64,000 nt of DNA from Actinokineospora inagensis DSM 44258 (GCF_000482865.1 NZ_KI519517.1:126548-190547); one strand, 5' to 3'. Shown: positions 26,912-36,729, counted from the first letter of the stretch. A program made the numbers and translations. Notes: a model not told the origin generated them from the sequence alone.

Positions 26912-28324
26912 GTGCCTCTCAACCACCCATCGCACGGTCGTGGGGGTCGCCGGGACGTGGCGGTCAACCCGTTGTTCACCCGGGAGCCGGTGCGGGTGCC
27001 GCGGGACCGGCTGCCGGACGACGGGCTGGACCCGGACACCGCCTACCAGGTGGTGCACGACGAGCTGATGTTGGACGGGAACTCGCGGCTGAACCTGGCC
27101 ACGTTCGTGACCACCTGGATGGAGCCGCGGGCGCGCGAGCTGATGGCCGAGTGCGCCGACAAGAACATGATCGACAAGGACGAGTACCCGCGCACCGCCG
27201 AACTGGAGCAGCGCTGCGTGCGGATGCTCGCCGGGCTGTGGCACGCGGCGGACCCGGACCACGTCGTCGGCTGCTCGACGACCGGGTCGAGCGAGGCGTG
27301 CATGCTGGCCGGGCTCGCGCTCAAGCGGCGCTGGCAGCACCGGCGGCGGGCGGCCGGGCTGCCGGTCGACCGGCCGAACCTGGTCATGGGCGTGAACGTG
27401 CAGGTGTGCTGGGAGAAGTTCGCCAACTACTGGGACGTCGACGCCCGGCTGGTCCCGATGGACGGCGACCGGTTCCACCTCACCGGCGCCGAGGTCGCCC
27501 GGTACTGCGACGAGAACACCATCGGCGTCGTCGCCATCCTCGGCTCGACCTTCGACGGCAGCTACGAGCCGGTCGCCGAGATCAGCGCGGCACTGGACGA
27601 GGTCCAGCGCGAGCACGGCTGGGACATCCCGGTGCACGTCGACGGCGCGTCCGGGGCGATGATCGCGCCGTTCTGCGACCCCGACCTGGCCTGGGACTTC
27701 CGGCTGCCGCGGGTGGCGTCGATCAACACGTCCGGGCACAAGTACGGCCTGGTCTACCCCGGGGTCGGCTGGGTCGTCTGGCGCGACGTCGCGGCGTTGC
27801 CGGACGACCTGGTGTTCCGGGTCAACTACCTCGGCGGCGAGATGCCCACCTTCGCGTTGAACTTCTCCCGGCCGGGCGCCCAGGTCGTCGCCCAGTACTA
27901 CAACTTCCTGCGCCTCGGCCACGACGGCTACCGGCGGGTCCAGCTCTACTGCCGCGAGGTCGCGACCAGCCTCGCCGCCCGCATCGCCGACCTGGGCGCG
28001 TTCCGGCTGATCACCGACGGCGGCGAACTGCCGGTGTTCGCCGTGACACTCGCCGACGGGGAAACCGGGTACTCCGTCTTCGACGTGTCGGCCGCGCTGC
28101 GCGAGCGGGGCTGGCTGGTGCCCGCGTACACGTTCCCGGCCAACCGGGAGGACCTGGCCGTGCTGCGGTTCGTGGTGCGCAACGGTTTCAGCCACGACCT
28201 CGCCGACCTGCTGATCGACGCGCTGAGCACGATCCTGCCCCGGCTGCGCGGCCAGGACAAACCCCAACACGGCCCCGAGTCCGCCGCCTTCTCCCACGGC
28301 GCGGACATCAACCGCCCCGGCTGA
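26912..28324 (+). CDS. gad: Glutamate decarboxylase (PLP-dependent)
   Basis: 470 residues from GTG 26912, chosen because AAGGAAG lies about 5 bases upstream and the length then matches GadB/GAD (about 466). The PLP-binding set is complete: STTGSSEACMLAGLALK for the phosphate and ring, HVDGASGAMIAPF with the Asp that bonds the pyridine nitrogen, and the Schiff-base Lys in NTSGHKYGLVYPG. It converts glutamate to GABA, consuming a proton. No GadC antiporter adjoins it, so a metabolic (GABA shunt) role is as likely as acid resistance. The C-terminus (SAAFSHGADINRPG) is not the typical GadB HxxT-type tail. Confidence 0.92.
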   Translation: MPLNHPSHGRGGRRDVAVNPLFTREPVRVPRDRLPDDGLDPDTAYQVVHDELMLDGNSRLNLATFVTTWMEPRARELMAECADKNMIDKDEYPRTAELEQRCVRMLAGLWHAADPDHVVGCSTTGSSEACMLAGLALKRRWQHRRRAAGLPVDRPNLVMGVNVQVCWEKFANYWDVDARLVPMDGDRFHLTGAEVARYCDENTIGVVAILGSTFDGSYEPVAEISAALDEVQREHGWDIPVHVDGASGAMIAPFCDPDLAWDFRLPRVASINTSGHKYGLVYPGVGWVVWRDVAALPDDLVFRVNYLGGEMPTFALNFSRPGAQVVAQYYNFLRLGHDGYRRVQLYCREVATSLAARIADLGAFRLITDGGELPVFAVTLADGETGYSVFDVSAALRERGWLVPAYTFPANREDLAVLRFVVRNGFSHDLADLLIDALSTILPRLRGQDKPQHGPESAAFSHGADINRPG

Positions 28325-28327
28325 GTG

Positions 28328-28344
28328 GTGTCCGAAATGGACAC
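28328..28344 (+). terminator. Short dyad just after glutamate decarboxylase
   Basis: GTGTCC-GAAAT-GGACAC begins 4 bases after the stop codon. The stem is only 6 bp, so terminator function is tentative. Confidence 0.35.
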
Positions 28345-28534
28345 ACCGACGGGGCGGTGACCGACTGGACCGCCTCCCGCGTGGTGGACTGTCGTTGGAC
28401 GGATCGTGCTGGAGGGGGTGCGGGGAGGTGGCTTGCCCCGCTGCCACTCGCGCCGAGTGCGCGGCCGCCGGGCTGCGGGGCCGTCGAGCGCACTCACCGG
28501 CTACCGGAAGCGGCTCCTGAAGAAACCCGCGATC

Positions 28535-29617
28535 CTAGTACGTCGTGTGCATCAGCCTGCGGACGTCGGTGAGGGTGTGGTGGGCGATGTCGCGGGCGCG
28601 GGCGTTGCCTGCCAGGAGGGTGTCGCGGAGGTGGGTGCGGTCGGCGATGAGGTCGGCGCGGCGGGTGCGGATGTCGCGGAAGTACTCGTTGACCGCCTCG
28701 GTGACCAGGCGTTTGAGGGCGCCGCTGCCGCCGTCGCCGATTTCGGCGGCCACGGCTTCCGGCTTGCGGCCCTGGCAGAGGGCGGCGAGCAGGACCAGGT
28801 TGGACACCTCGGGGCGGTTCGCCGGGTCGTAGGTGATGGTGCGGTCGGAGTCGGTCTTGGCGCGGGAGATCAGCTTGGCGGTCTCGTCGGCGGTGGCGCC
28901 GAGCGGGATGGAGTTGTTGCGGCTCTTGCTCATCTTGCCGCCGTCGGTGCCGAGCAGGATGGGGGCGTCGCTGAGCAGGGCGTCCGGCTCCGGGAAGTAC
29001 GGCTTGTCCGGGCTGTACTTGCGGTTGAACCGGCGGGCCACCAGCCGGGTGACCTCCAGGTGCGGCAACTGGTCCTTGCCGACCGGCACCGCGGTGCCCT
29101 TGCAGAACAGGATGTCGGCGGCCTGGTGCACCGGGTAGGTGAACATCAACCCGGACATGGCCGACTGCCCGGACGCGGTCATCTCGTCCTTGACCGTCGG
29201 GTTGCGGCCGATCTCGGCGACGCTGAGCAGGCTCAGGAACGGCAGGAACAACTGGTTGAGCGCCTCCACCTGGGAGTGCGCGAAGATCGTCGCCCGGCTC
29301 GGGTCGATGCCGATCGCCAGGTAGTCCGCGACCAGCGAGTCGACGTCCTGGGGCAGCGAGTCCGGGCTGTCCCGGTCGGTGATCGTCTGGTAGTCGGCGA
29401 CCAGCACGAACAGGTCGACGCCGAGGTCCTGCAGCCGGACCCGGTTCTGCAGCGTCCCGAAGTAGTGCCCCAGGTGCAGCGGCCCGGTCGGCCGGTCCCC
29501 GGTGAGCACCCGGTGCGCGCCGGGCTCGCGGTGCAGGGACTCCTCCAGGCGCGCGCTCCGCGCCTCCGCGTCGGCGTAAGAGGCGTCCGCGCCGCCGGTC
29601 GGCTCGCTGTCTGTCAT
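28535..29617 (-). CDS. trpS: Tryptophanyl-tRNA synthetase
   Basis: 360 residues. Class I signatures: HLGHYFG (HIGH equivalent, inside TGPLHLGHYFGTLQNRV) and KMSKSRNN. FTYPVHQAADILFCKGT and PVGKDQLPHLEVTR are the tryptophan- and ATP-binding segments of TrpRS. It charges tRNA-Trp in the cytosol. Actinomycetes often carry two TrpRS genes, one constitutive and one resistant to inhibitors such as indolmycin; which of these this is cannot be told without the rest of the genome. It is convergent with glutamate decarboxylase and lies downstream of a terminator, so it is a separate unit. Confidence 0.92.
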   Translation of the reverse strand: MTDSEPTGGADASYADAEARSARLEESLHREPGAHRVLTGDRPTGPLHLGHYFGTLQNRVRLQDLGVDLFVLVADYQTITDRDSPDSLPQDVDSLVADYLAIGIDPSRATIFAHSQVEALNQLFLPFLSLLSVAEIGRNPTVKDEMTASGQSAMSGLMFTYPVHQAADILFCKGTAVPVGKDQLPHLEVTRLVARRFNRKYSPDKPYFPEPDALLSDAPILLGTDGGKMSKSRNNSIPLGATADETAKLISRAKTDSDRTITYDPANRPEVSNLVLLAALCQGRKPEAVAAEIGDGGSGALKRLVTEAVNEYFRDIRTRRADLIADRTHLRDTLLAGNARARDIAHHTLTDVRRLMHTTY

Positions 29618-29680
29618 GGCTGCAGAGTCTACGGGGACCGCGGTCGCGCCCCGCGCGAGGTGCGCACGGTCGGGAAACGC

Positions 29681-29714
29681 GACGAGGGTCCTGGGCGCAC
29701 CCAGGACCCTCGTC
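29681..29714 (-). terminator. Very strong hairpin terminator
   Basis: A perfect 15-bp stem GACGAGGGTCCTGGG / CCCAGGACCCTCGTC with a CGCA loop, 10 bases after the stop codon of the DUF4288-like gene and upstream of trpS. Confidence 0.85.
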
Positions 29715-29723
29715 GAACCGAAC

Positions 29724-30056
29724 TCAGTCCGCCAGGTCGCCCTGGTGTTCCCGCCCGGTCGCGAAGTAGCGGTCCAGGTATTCCGGGGCGGGCAGCGCGC
29801 TGTCGCGCAGGAGGGAGAAGACCTCGGCGCCGGGGCCGAGTTCGGTGTCGCCGGTGGCGTAGGCCTGGGCGAGGCCGAGCCAGGTCACCCCGGTGTTCTC
29901 GGCGTACTCCCTGGCGTCGGTCTCCGCCTGGCCGATGGCGTCGGCCAGGTCGCGGGCCCGCCAGAGGGTGATCCGCTCCTCGAACGGGGTGCCGTCGGCC
30001 CCCGTCCACTGGAACACGCAGCGCACCGCGTACCACTCGTTCTCGTCGGCCGCCAT
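29724..30056 (-). CDS. Small cytosolic protein, DUF4288-like
   Basis: 110 residues from ATG 30056 with AGGAG 10 bases upstream. WYAVRCVFQWTGADGTPFEE, ERITLWRARDLADAIGQAE and DAREYAENTG resemble the DUF4288 pattern (WYAV, YEERI, A-x-x-EA), a small alpha/beta protein of unknown role. No signal or membrane segment. It starts 61 bases after the end of the RHS gene on the same strand, the place where polymorphic-toxin immunity genes usually sit, but such DUF4288 proteins also occur alone. Immunity is therefore only a possibility. Confidence 0.6.
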   Translation of the reverse strand: MAADENEWYAVRCVFQWTGADGTPFEERITLWRARDLADAIGQAETDAREYAENTGVTWLGLAQAYATGDTELGPGAEVFSLLRDSALPAPEYLDRYFATGREHQGDLAD

Positions 30057-30117
30057 CGGTCCGGTTTCTCCTGTCGGTTCAGCGCGAGTCGTGCTCGGAC
30101 AAGGGTATTCACGCCGC

Positions 30118-33100
30118 TCAGAACAACGCGAACAAGCCCACCAGTCCGACGGCGAACTCGGCGACCGCCGAGACCACCGCCACGACGGCCACCACCGCGA
30201 CGACCGCGACCACGACGACGGCCACCACTTCCAGGCCGGTCACCACGTCGTTGGCGAAGTTGTTCTTGTTGTTGTTGTCCCGCTTCTGGGCGTTGCGGTC
30301 ACCCGCGTACTTCTGCGCCTGCTTGATCTTCTGCTGTGCGCTCTTGTACGCCTTCTTGTCGTACGGTTCCCCGGCGTTCTTGGCGTCGACCGCTGCCTGC
30401 TCGTCGTCGCTGAGCTCCGGACCGGACTGGTTGCCCGGTCGGTAGCCGCCGCCTCCCTTGCCCATGGCGTAGGTCTCGCACAGGCCAGTGGGGTCGGTGA
30501 AGGTGAGCGGGTTGTTCGACGCGTAGGTGTAAGCGGCGCCGGTAGCGTCCACCAGCGGGTCGACGGTGAGGAACTGCGTGGTCACCGGGTCGTAGTAGCG
30601 GGCCCGCAGGTAGCTGAACCCGGTCTCCGCGTCGGTGTAGCCGCCCGCGTACTGGATCGGGGTCTTCACCCCGGTGGAGGTCGCGGTCACCCTGCCGTTG
30701 GGGTCGTAGGCGTAGCTGCCCGCGACCGCGCCGGTCGAGTTGAGCAGCGCCCTCGTCGAGCCCTGCGCGTCGTGGAAGTACCACTGCGATCCCGTGCCGC
30801 TGATCTGCTCGACTGGCACCCCGCCCGGCCCGTAGACGTAGTCCGTGCTGCCGTCGCTGAGCAGGTTCGGAACGCCACTATCGTCCCAACTGAACGCGCT
30901 GGTGGTGCCCGCCGCGGACTTGGCGGTGCGCAGGCCCGAGCCGTCGTAGGCGTAGATCGCGGAGCCGCCCGGACCGGCGACCGAGGTCAGCCGGTCGGCC
31001 TGGTCGTAGCCGTAGGTGGTCTTCGCCGCGCCGGACGGGGTCATCGAGATCCGGTCGCCCTGGGCGTTGTACTGGTAGCTGGTCGACCCGGTGGGGGCGG
31101 CCGCACAGCCCGCCGTGCTGGTCGCACCGGGCAGGGCCCAGCAGATCTGCCCGGCGGCGTCGAACGCCTGACCGGACCCGGCCGTGGTGGTCGGGTTCGC
31201 CGCGGCGTCGTAGCCGTAGTTCGCCGTGGTCGACCCGGTCGTGGCCGACTTGAGCTGTTCGCGGGGGGTGTAGGTGTAGGTCTGCGCGCCGCCGGGGAGC
31301 CCGGTGGGCGTCATGGTCAGCTCTTGGCCCGCGTTGTCCCTGGTGTAGGTCATCGAGGCCAGGGTCGTGCTGCCCGCGGCGACCTTCAGCGCCGAGAGCC
31401 TGCCGGTCGGGTCGAAGGTGTTGGTGACGACGTCGCCGTTGGGGTAGGTCGTGGTGGTCAACTGGTTGGCCGGGTCGTAGCCGAAGCCGGTGGCCTTGCC
31501 GTTCCAGTCGGTCACCGAGGTGGGCCGGTCCGCGTTGTCGAACACCTGGGCCACCGACTTCGCGGTGCTGCCCGGGTAGCCGATCGACGTGCGGTTGCCG
31601 TTGTCGTCGTAGCCGTAGGTGATCACCGCGCCGGAGCCCTGCTGGTGCCGGGTGACCTCGCCGAACGCGTCGTAGGTCCAGGACGAGGTACCGGTGCCGT
31701 CGGCCATCGTGAGCCTGCGGCCGTCCTGGTCGTAGGTGTAGTGCACGGCGGGGGTCGTGCCGTCCGAGTAGGTCACGGAGGTCGGGTGGCCCGCCGGGTC
31801 GTTGCCGACTGTGGTCGTCCGGCCGCTCGCGTCGGTCGTGGTCACCAGCCGCCCGGCCGGGTCGAGGTGCGACCCGGAGGTGCGGTGGTCCGGATCGGTC
31901 CGGCTCGCCCGCCTGCCCTGCCCGTCGTAGCCGAAGGTGGTGCGGTTGCCCGCGCCGTCCACGGTGGCGGACGCGGTGCCGTCCGGGTTGTACTCGACCT
32001 TCTGGATGGTCCCGTCGGCCAGGGTCGACTGCGTGGCCCGGTCGTCGGCGTCGAACGCGGTCGTCGTGGTGCGGTTGTTGCCGTCGGTGGTGGAGGTCTG
32101 GTTGCCGTCGGCGTCGAACGCGGCCGAGGTCTGGTGGCCCAACGGGTCGGTCGTCGTGGTGACGTGGCCCCAGGCGTCGTAGCCGAAGGTGGTGCACCCG
32201 GTCGCGGGCGGGACGCAGGTCGCCGTGACGCCTGCCGCAGCGCCCTTCGCGTCCACTGTGGACTTGAGTCGGCCGGTGGCGGTGTCGTAGCCGTGCAGCG
32301 TGTGCCCGCCGATCCGGTCCGTTGTGGACACTACGTCGCCGAACCCGTCGTAGGTCGTCGTTGTCGTGGCGCCCCTCGGGTCGACGACGCGGCTGAGGTC
32401 GCCGGGGTGCGCGGCGTCGTCGTAGTAGGAGTTGATGGTGCGGGTCGGCGCCGGGCCGAAGTTCCCGGTGGACGACTCGACGACGTTGTTGGCCTTGGTC
32501 ATCGTGCTCGACGTCGGGACCCGCTCACCGGCCGCGGCCGCCGGGATGTGCCCGGCCTGGTCGTACTGGTTGACCACGGCCACACCGGCCGGGTCGATCG
32601 ACTCGACGAGGTTGCCCGCGTCGTCGTAGGCGTAGTTGGTGGTCAGGCCGAGCGGGTCCGACGCCGACGTGCGGTTGCCGTGGTCGTCGTAGGTGTAGGT
32701 CCAGAGACCGCCGTCCAGATCGGTCTGGCCGCTCACGCCGAGGGTGACCGGGTCGTAGGTGAAGCTCGACGTGCCCGCGTCCGGCGTGCCGTACCCCTTG
32801 GTCTCGGACACCAGCAGCCGGTTCTGGTACGTGTCCAGGGTTTTGTGGCCGGACGGGTCCGTCGTCAGTGTCTGCCCGGTGGACAGGCCGCCGTCGGGGC
32901 CGTAGCCGAACGTCGTCGCGCCGCCGTTGGGGTCGGTCTGCTGGGTGACCCGTTCGGCGGTGTCGTAGGTCATCGAGGTCACCGCGGTCGCGGGGCCGCC
33001 GAAGTTCTTCGGCGTGCGCATCGAGGCCATCAGGTGCTTGCCCGCGACGTAGGTGTACTTGGTGTGGTCGTCGTCGTTGACCACGGGTGTGCGCGTGGTG

Positions 33101-36100
33101 CCGACACCGAGGACGTCGGTCAGGTTGTCCTCGGCGTCGTAGCCGTAGGTCACCTGGCGGCCCGCGCCGTCCGCGAGCCCGGTGATGTGGGCGCCGGTCC
33201 AGGTCAGCGTGTACGCCCGCCCGCCGGGATCGGTGATCTTGGTCAGGTGACCAGACCCGTCGTAGGTCAGCGCCGTGCGGTACGGGGTGGACGCCTTGCT
33301 GCCCGCCAGGTCCGACTCGGCGGTCAGCCGCCCGGTGGCGACGTCGAAGGTGTAGCTGGTCGAGCCGCGTCGCGTGTAGACGTAAGTGGTGCCGGTCTTG
33401 ACCAGGGTGGCGTCGAACCGCGGGATGGCGGGTGCGTAGACCCCGGAGCTGTTGGTGAACGCGACCTGCGAACCGTCCTCTTGGTGCACGGTGACGGCGC
33501 CGGTGCCCGCGTCGGTGGTCGCGCTGAGGTTGTAGGAGAAGTTCCAGCCCCACCCGAACGGACCGTTGACCGCCGAGGAGGCGTTGGGGCCGTTGGGGTC
33601 GGCGATGCTCTCGGCGTAGCTGCGGGTGAACTCCAGCGCCTTGCCGCGACCCGGCGTGGTCAGATCCGTGAAGGTGTCACCGAAGTACCCGGTGGACGTG
33701 TCGACCGGGTCGCCCGCGGTGCGGGTCCCGCAGGCGCAGTTGACCCACGCCGGGTTGGACCCCTTGGGCGCGTCCTGGATCCCCGGTGGCCCGCCGATCG
33801 GCTGGCCGGGGGTGCCGCCCTGCGGGACGAACGCGACGGCGTCGAAGGCGACGTCGAAGTCCGCGTAGCCGTAGCCGCCCTGGTTGGTGGAGCTGCCGTT
33901 GTTGTTCAGCGTGACGTTGCCGCCGTTCTGCATGGCGAACGTGCCGATGGTGACCCACTGCTCGGAGTTCCACGCCTGGTTGACCCGGATCCGCCACGGC
34001 GACACCCCGCCGCCGGGGTTGATGTTGTAGACCACGTTGGTCGCCTGCGCGCCGAGACCGGGCAGGTGCAGCTTGACCTTGTAGTACTGCAGCGACGGCA
34101 GGTTCGGCGTCCACACCCCGGTGTTGATCAGCGACGGGTTCGAGCCGTCCTCGGTGTGCGTGAACAGCACCCGACCGCCGAGACCGGTGCCGAGTTGGTG
34201 GGTGTCGACGGCGCCGATCGGGTCACCCGCGGCGTTGGTGCCGTAGGTGTAGGTGAACGTGCCGTTGCTGGTCCAGTTCGCCGCGCCGCAGCCCTGCAGG
34301 TTCAGCCGGTTCGGCTCGTCGTCGACGATGATCGACCCGCTGGGCACCTTGCTGGTGTCCTGGCTGCAGGTCGGCGGGTTGTCCGACGGGTTGGCCGGTT
34401 CGGTGCCGCCGGACACCGCGTAGGGGCTCGTCGCGCAGGTCGTCGCGCAGGACGGGATCCAGGTGACCGGGGCGTGCCACCAGCACTCGAAGTCGTTGAG
34501 CATGCAGTGGCTGGCGCCAGGGGTGGTCGGGTTCGTGGTGGTCGGGTCGCAGTGGTTGGCCGCGAGCGAGCACATGGCCGTGTACGGCGCGGGCTGCACC
34601 CAGGTCTGGCCGCCGTTGTAGGTCGGCTTCGCGTAGGCCTGGCTGCCGTAGCGCAGCAGCGGGCTCGCCGTCCACCCGAGCACGCGCTCCTGGTAGGGCC
34701 AGCTCGCCGGGTGCGCCGCGTCGGCGTAGGTGTCCTTCAGGTACGGGTCGCGGTTGGGCGGGTAGTCCAGGTTGCCGGGGTTGTTCGTCCAGCCGAGGCC
34801 CCAGGTGCCGTCCGGACCGGTGCAGGACGGACCGGGGGTGCAGCCGGTGCTGTTGCCGTTGGCCGCGTTCGGCTGGATGCCCGAGTTGTACGCCCAAGCC
34901 GCGAAGTACCAGTTCTCCAGGTACTTCGGGTCGCCGTTGTTGGCGATCACGCCCGCGCTGTAGAGCTGGTTCCAGGTGTTCTCCAGGATCTGCAGGCCCG
35001 CCGCGATGTTCTCCTGGTAGTCGACGGCGACCTTCCACTGGCCGTGCTCGGAGAGCGAGTGGTCGCCGATGTGCATGCCGTCGGTGACCTGGCCGATGCC
35101 GTAGCCGCAGTCGGACGCCGCGTAGTTGATGGAGACGATGTCGCCGCCCGCGCCGTAGTAGCTGGCGATCAACGGGTCGCCCGCGGTGCCCTTCGGCGCG
35201 TGCCAGGACGCCTGCGACCAGTTCGACTCCTGGGCCATGATGGCCTCGTAGATCGACCGCGGCACCGTGCTCGTCCCGCCCGCCGGGTGGCTCAGCGCGA
35301 TCAGCGGGAAGTCGCTGTTCGGGGCGTAGGCGACCAGGCCGAGGTTGGCGAAGTTGGCCGGGCGGGTGTAGGCGCTGCCGGTGAGCAGCCCCTGCTCGGC
35401 CAGTTGCACCGCCCAGTTCACCTGCGCCGGGTTCGGCTGCATGACCTGCCGGTTCGCGGTCAGCGGCGGCACGGCGCACTTGGGGGTCTGCGCGGCGGTG
35501 AGGTTCGGTGCCGTGCCTGCCGCGGCGGCGTCGCCCTTGGGGCTCAACCGGTTCAGGTGCGGCGCCTGCTGGGCCTTGGGCGCCACCGAGTACGTCGGCA
35601 CCTCGGTGTTCGCCTTCGCCGTGGTCGGTGGGATCACCGGGGTCCGCACGGTCGAGGTCTTGGTGGCCAGCACGACCGGGGCCGACTTCTGGCCGTCGGC
35701 GTCCGGGCCGAACAGCGCGTCACCGTCCAAAGAGGACGAATTGGCGCCGTGGGTGAGGTTCTTGGCGTAGACGGCGCTGACCCCCGCTGCCGCCAAGGCG
35801 TCGCCGGACGCCGGGGTGGCGTCGGCGAGGACGGCGTGTCCGCCACGGCCCTGGAACAACTGCACCCGGGACAGGTCGCCGCTGCCGAGCGTGCTCACGG
35901 CACCCGCGTGCTCGTGCGCGGCGGTCGCGATGCCGCTGCCCGGCTTGCTGTGCAGGAAGCTGACACCGCCGTCGGACGACGGACGCACCTGGTAGACGTC
36001 ACCGGGCAGGGTCGCGATCGTGGTCGGGTTCCCCTTGCCGGGCAACGACATCAGCCGGTTGCCCGCGACACCGACGATCCCGGCACCGGTCGGCACGGCC

Positions 36101-36729
36101 GAGGTGACCTGCCCGGGAGCGGTGACCGACCCGGTGACCTTCCCGGTGGCGAGGTCGGCCGTCACCAGCCTGGTCGTGTTGTCGACCGCGGCGGTGAACA
36201 CGGCGTCGTCGCCGGTGCCGCAGCCGGGGGAGTAGTACTTGAGGCCGACGCCACCCGCCAACGCGTGCACGGCTCCATCGGCCAGGTTCACCGAATAGGC
36301 GAACGCGCCGTGGTCCCGCGCGGCCTGAGTGTTCACCGCCGACGCGGGCAGAATCGCCAGGGCGGCGTACTTGCCGTCCCCGGAAAGGCACTGGTACCCG
36401 GTCCAGGACGAGTCGTCGAATCCCGCCGGGTGCAGCAGCGCGACTTCCCGCCAGGCGAAACCGGAACTCTCCCGACCCACCTCCACGTGGTAGCCGAGGG
36501 CGTCGCCCCAGCCGTCGACGGCCACATCCGCGGATTTCGCCGCGCCCGGCCCGAAATCACCCGGTGTGGGCGCGGTCGTCGGACTTGCCGGTGTTTGTGG
36601 CGCGGCATTGGCGGCCGACACCCCACCAACCGTGAGCGCGACCACGCCAACCGCGGCGGTCAAGAACCGGACGCCACGCCGCAAATCTCGCTGAACGGAC
36701 TTTTTTCGCGCACGATCAAGTTTGCGCAC
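30118..36729 (-). CDS. Sec-exported RHS-repeat protein with internal lysozyme-like domain
   Basis: 2203 residues from GTG 36729 (GGGGAGG 9 bases upstream). Layout: signal peptide (FLTAAVGVVALTVGGVSAAN); a beta-propeller-like region to ~residue 340; a lysozyme/SLT-like domain at ~480-650 (AIMAQESNWSQASW with the likely catalytic Glu, then CGYGIGQVTDGM); a beta-sandwich at ~750-960; the DUF6531-type entry (GYFGDTFTDLTTPGRGKALE) at ~1010; more than 15 RHS/YD repeats (YDxxGN..) ; and the RHS core ending ARYYDPVTTQFLTVDPL and DPTGL near 2080. The ~120-residue C-terminus is Lys/Asn-rich, then almost wholly hydrophobic (Val/Ala-rich), with no known nuclease motif. RHS shells enclose polymorphic toxins; here a membrane-active tail is plausible. 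Confidence 0.88.
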   Translation of the reverse strand: MRKLDRARKKSVQRDLRRGVRFLTAAVGVVALTVGGVSAANAAPQTPASPTTAPTPGDFGPGAAKSADVAVDGWGDALGYHVEVGRESSGFAWREVALLHPAGFDDSSWTGYQCLSGDGKYAALAILPASAVNTQAARDHGAFAYSVNLADGAVHALAGGVGLKYYSPGCGTGDDAVFTAAVDNTTRLVTADLATGKVTGSVTAPGQVTSAVPTGAGIVGVAGNRLMSLPGKGNPTTIATLPGDVYQVRPSSDGGVSFLHSKPGSGIATAAHEHAGAVSTLGSGDLSRVQLFQGRGGHAVLADATPASGDALAAAGVSAVYAKNLTHGANSSSLDGDALFGPDADGQKSAPVVLATKTSTVRTPVIPPTTAKANTEVPTYSVAPKAQQAPHLNRLSPKGDAAAAGTAPNLTAAQTPKCAVPPLTANRQVMQPNPAQVNWAVQLAEQGLLTGSAYTRPANFANLGLVAYAPNSDFPLIALSHPAGGTSTVPRSIYEAIMAQESNWSQASWHAPKGTAGDPLIASYYGAGGDIVSINYAASDCGYGIGQVTDGMHIGDHSLSEHGQWKVAVDYQENIAAGLQILENTWNQLYSAGVIANNGDPKYLENWYFAAWAYNSGIQPNAANGNSTGCTPGPSCTGPDGTWGLGWTNNPGNLDYPPNRDPYLKDTYADAAHPASWPYQERVLGWTASPLLRYGSQAYAKPTYNGGQTWVQPAPYTAMCSLAANHCDPTTTNPTTPGASHCMLNDFECWWHAPVTWIPSCATTCATSPYAVSGGTEPANPSDNPPTCSQDTSKVPSGSIIVDDEPNRLNLQGCGAANWTSNGTFTYTYGTNAAGDPIGAVDTHQLGTGLGGRVLFTHTEDGSNPSLINTGVWTPNLPSLQYYKVKLHLPGLGAQATNVVYNINPGGGVSPWRIRVNQAWNSEQWVTIGTFAMQNGGNVTLNNNGSSTNQGGYGYADFDVAFDAVAFVPQGGTPGQPIGGPPGIQDAPKGSNPAWVNCACGTRTAGDPVDTSTGYFGDTFTDLTTPGRGKALEFTRSYAESIADPNGPNASSAVNGPFGWGWNFSYNLSATTDAGTGAVTVHQEDGSQVAFTNSSGVYAPAIPRFDATLVKTGTTYVYTRRGSTSYTFDVATGRLTAESDLAGSKASTPYRTALTYDGSGHLTKITDPGGRAYTLTWTGAHITGLADGAGRQVTYGYDAEDNLTDVLGVGTTRTPVVNDDDHTKYTYVAGKHLMASMRTPKNFGGPATAVTSMTYDTAERVTQQTDPNGGATTFGYGPDGGLSTGQTLTTDPSGHKTLDTYQNRLLVSETKGYGTPDAGTSSFTYDPVTLGVSGQTDLDGGLWTYTYDDHGNRTSASDPLGLTTNYAYDDAGNLVESIDPAGVAVVNQYDQAGHIPAAAAGERVPTSSTMTKANNVVESSTGNFGPAPTRTINSYYDDAAHPGDLSRVVDPRGATTTTTYDGFGDVVSTTDRIGGHTLHGYDTATGRLKSTVDAKGAAAGVTATCVPPATGCTTFGYDAWGHVTTTTDPLGHQTSAAFDADGNQTSTTDGNNRTTTTAFDADDRATQSTLADGTIQKVEYNPDGTASATVDGAGNRTTFGYDGQGRRASRTDPDHRTSGSHLDPAGRLVTTTDASGRTTTVGNDPAGHPTSVTYSDGTTPAVHYTYDQDGRRLTMADGTGTSSWTYDAFGEVTRHQQGSGAVITYGYDDNGNRTSIGYPGSTAKSVAQVFDNADRPTSVTDWNGKATGFGYDPANQLTTTTYPNGDVVTNTFDPTGRLSALKVAAGSTTLASMTYTRDNAGQELTMTPTGLPGGAQTYTYTPREQLKSATTGSTTANYGYDAAANPTTTAGSGQAFDAAGQICWALPGATSTAGCAAAPTGSTSYQYNAQGDRISMTPSGAAKTTYGYDQADRLTSVAGPGGSAIYAYDGSGLRTAKSAAGTTSAFSWDDSGVPNLLSDGSTDYVYGPGGVPVEQISGTGSQWYFHDAQGSTRALLNSTGAVAGSYAYDPNGRVTATSTGVKTPIQYAGGYTDAETGFSYLRARYYDPVTTQFLTVDPLVDATGAAYTYASNNPLTFTDPTGLCETYAMGKGGGGYRPGNQSGPELSDDEQAAVDAKNAGEPYDKKAYKSAQQKIKQAQKYAGDRNAQKRDNNNKNNFANDVVTGLEVVAVVVVAVVAVVAVVAVVSAVAEFAVGLVGLFALF

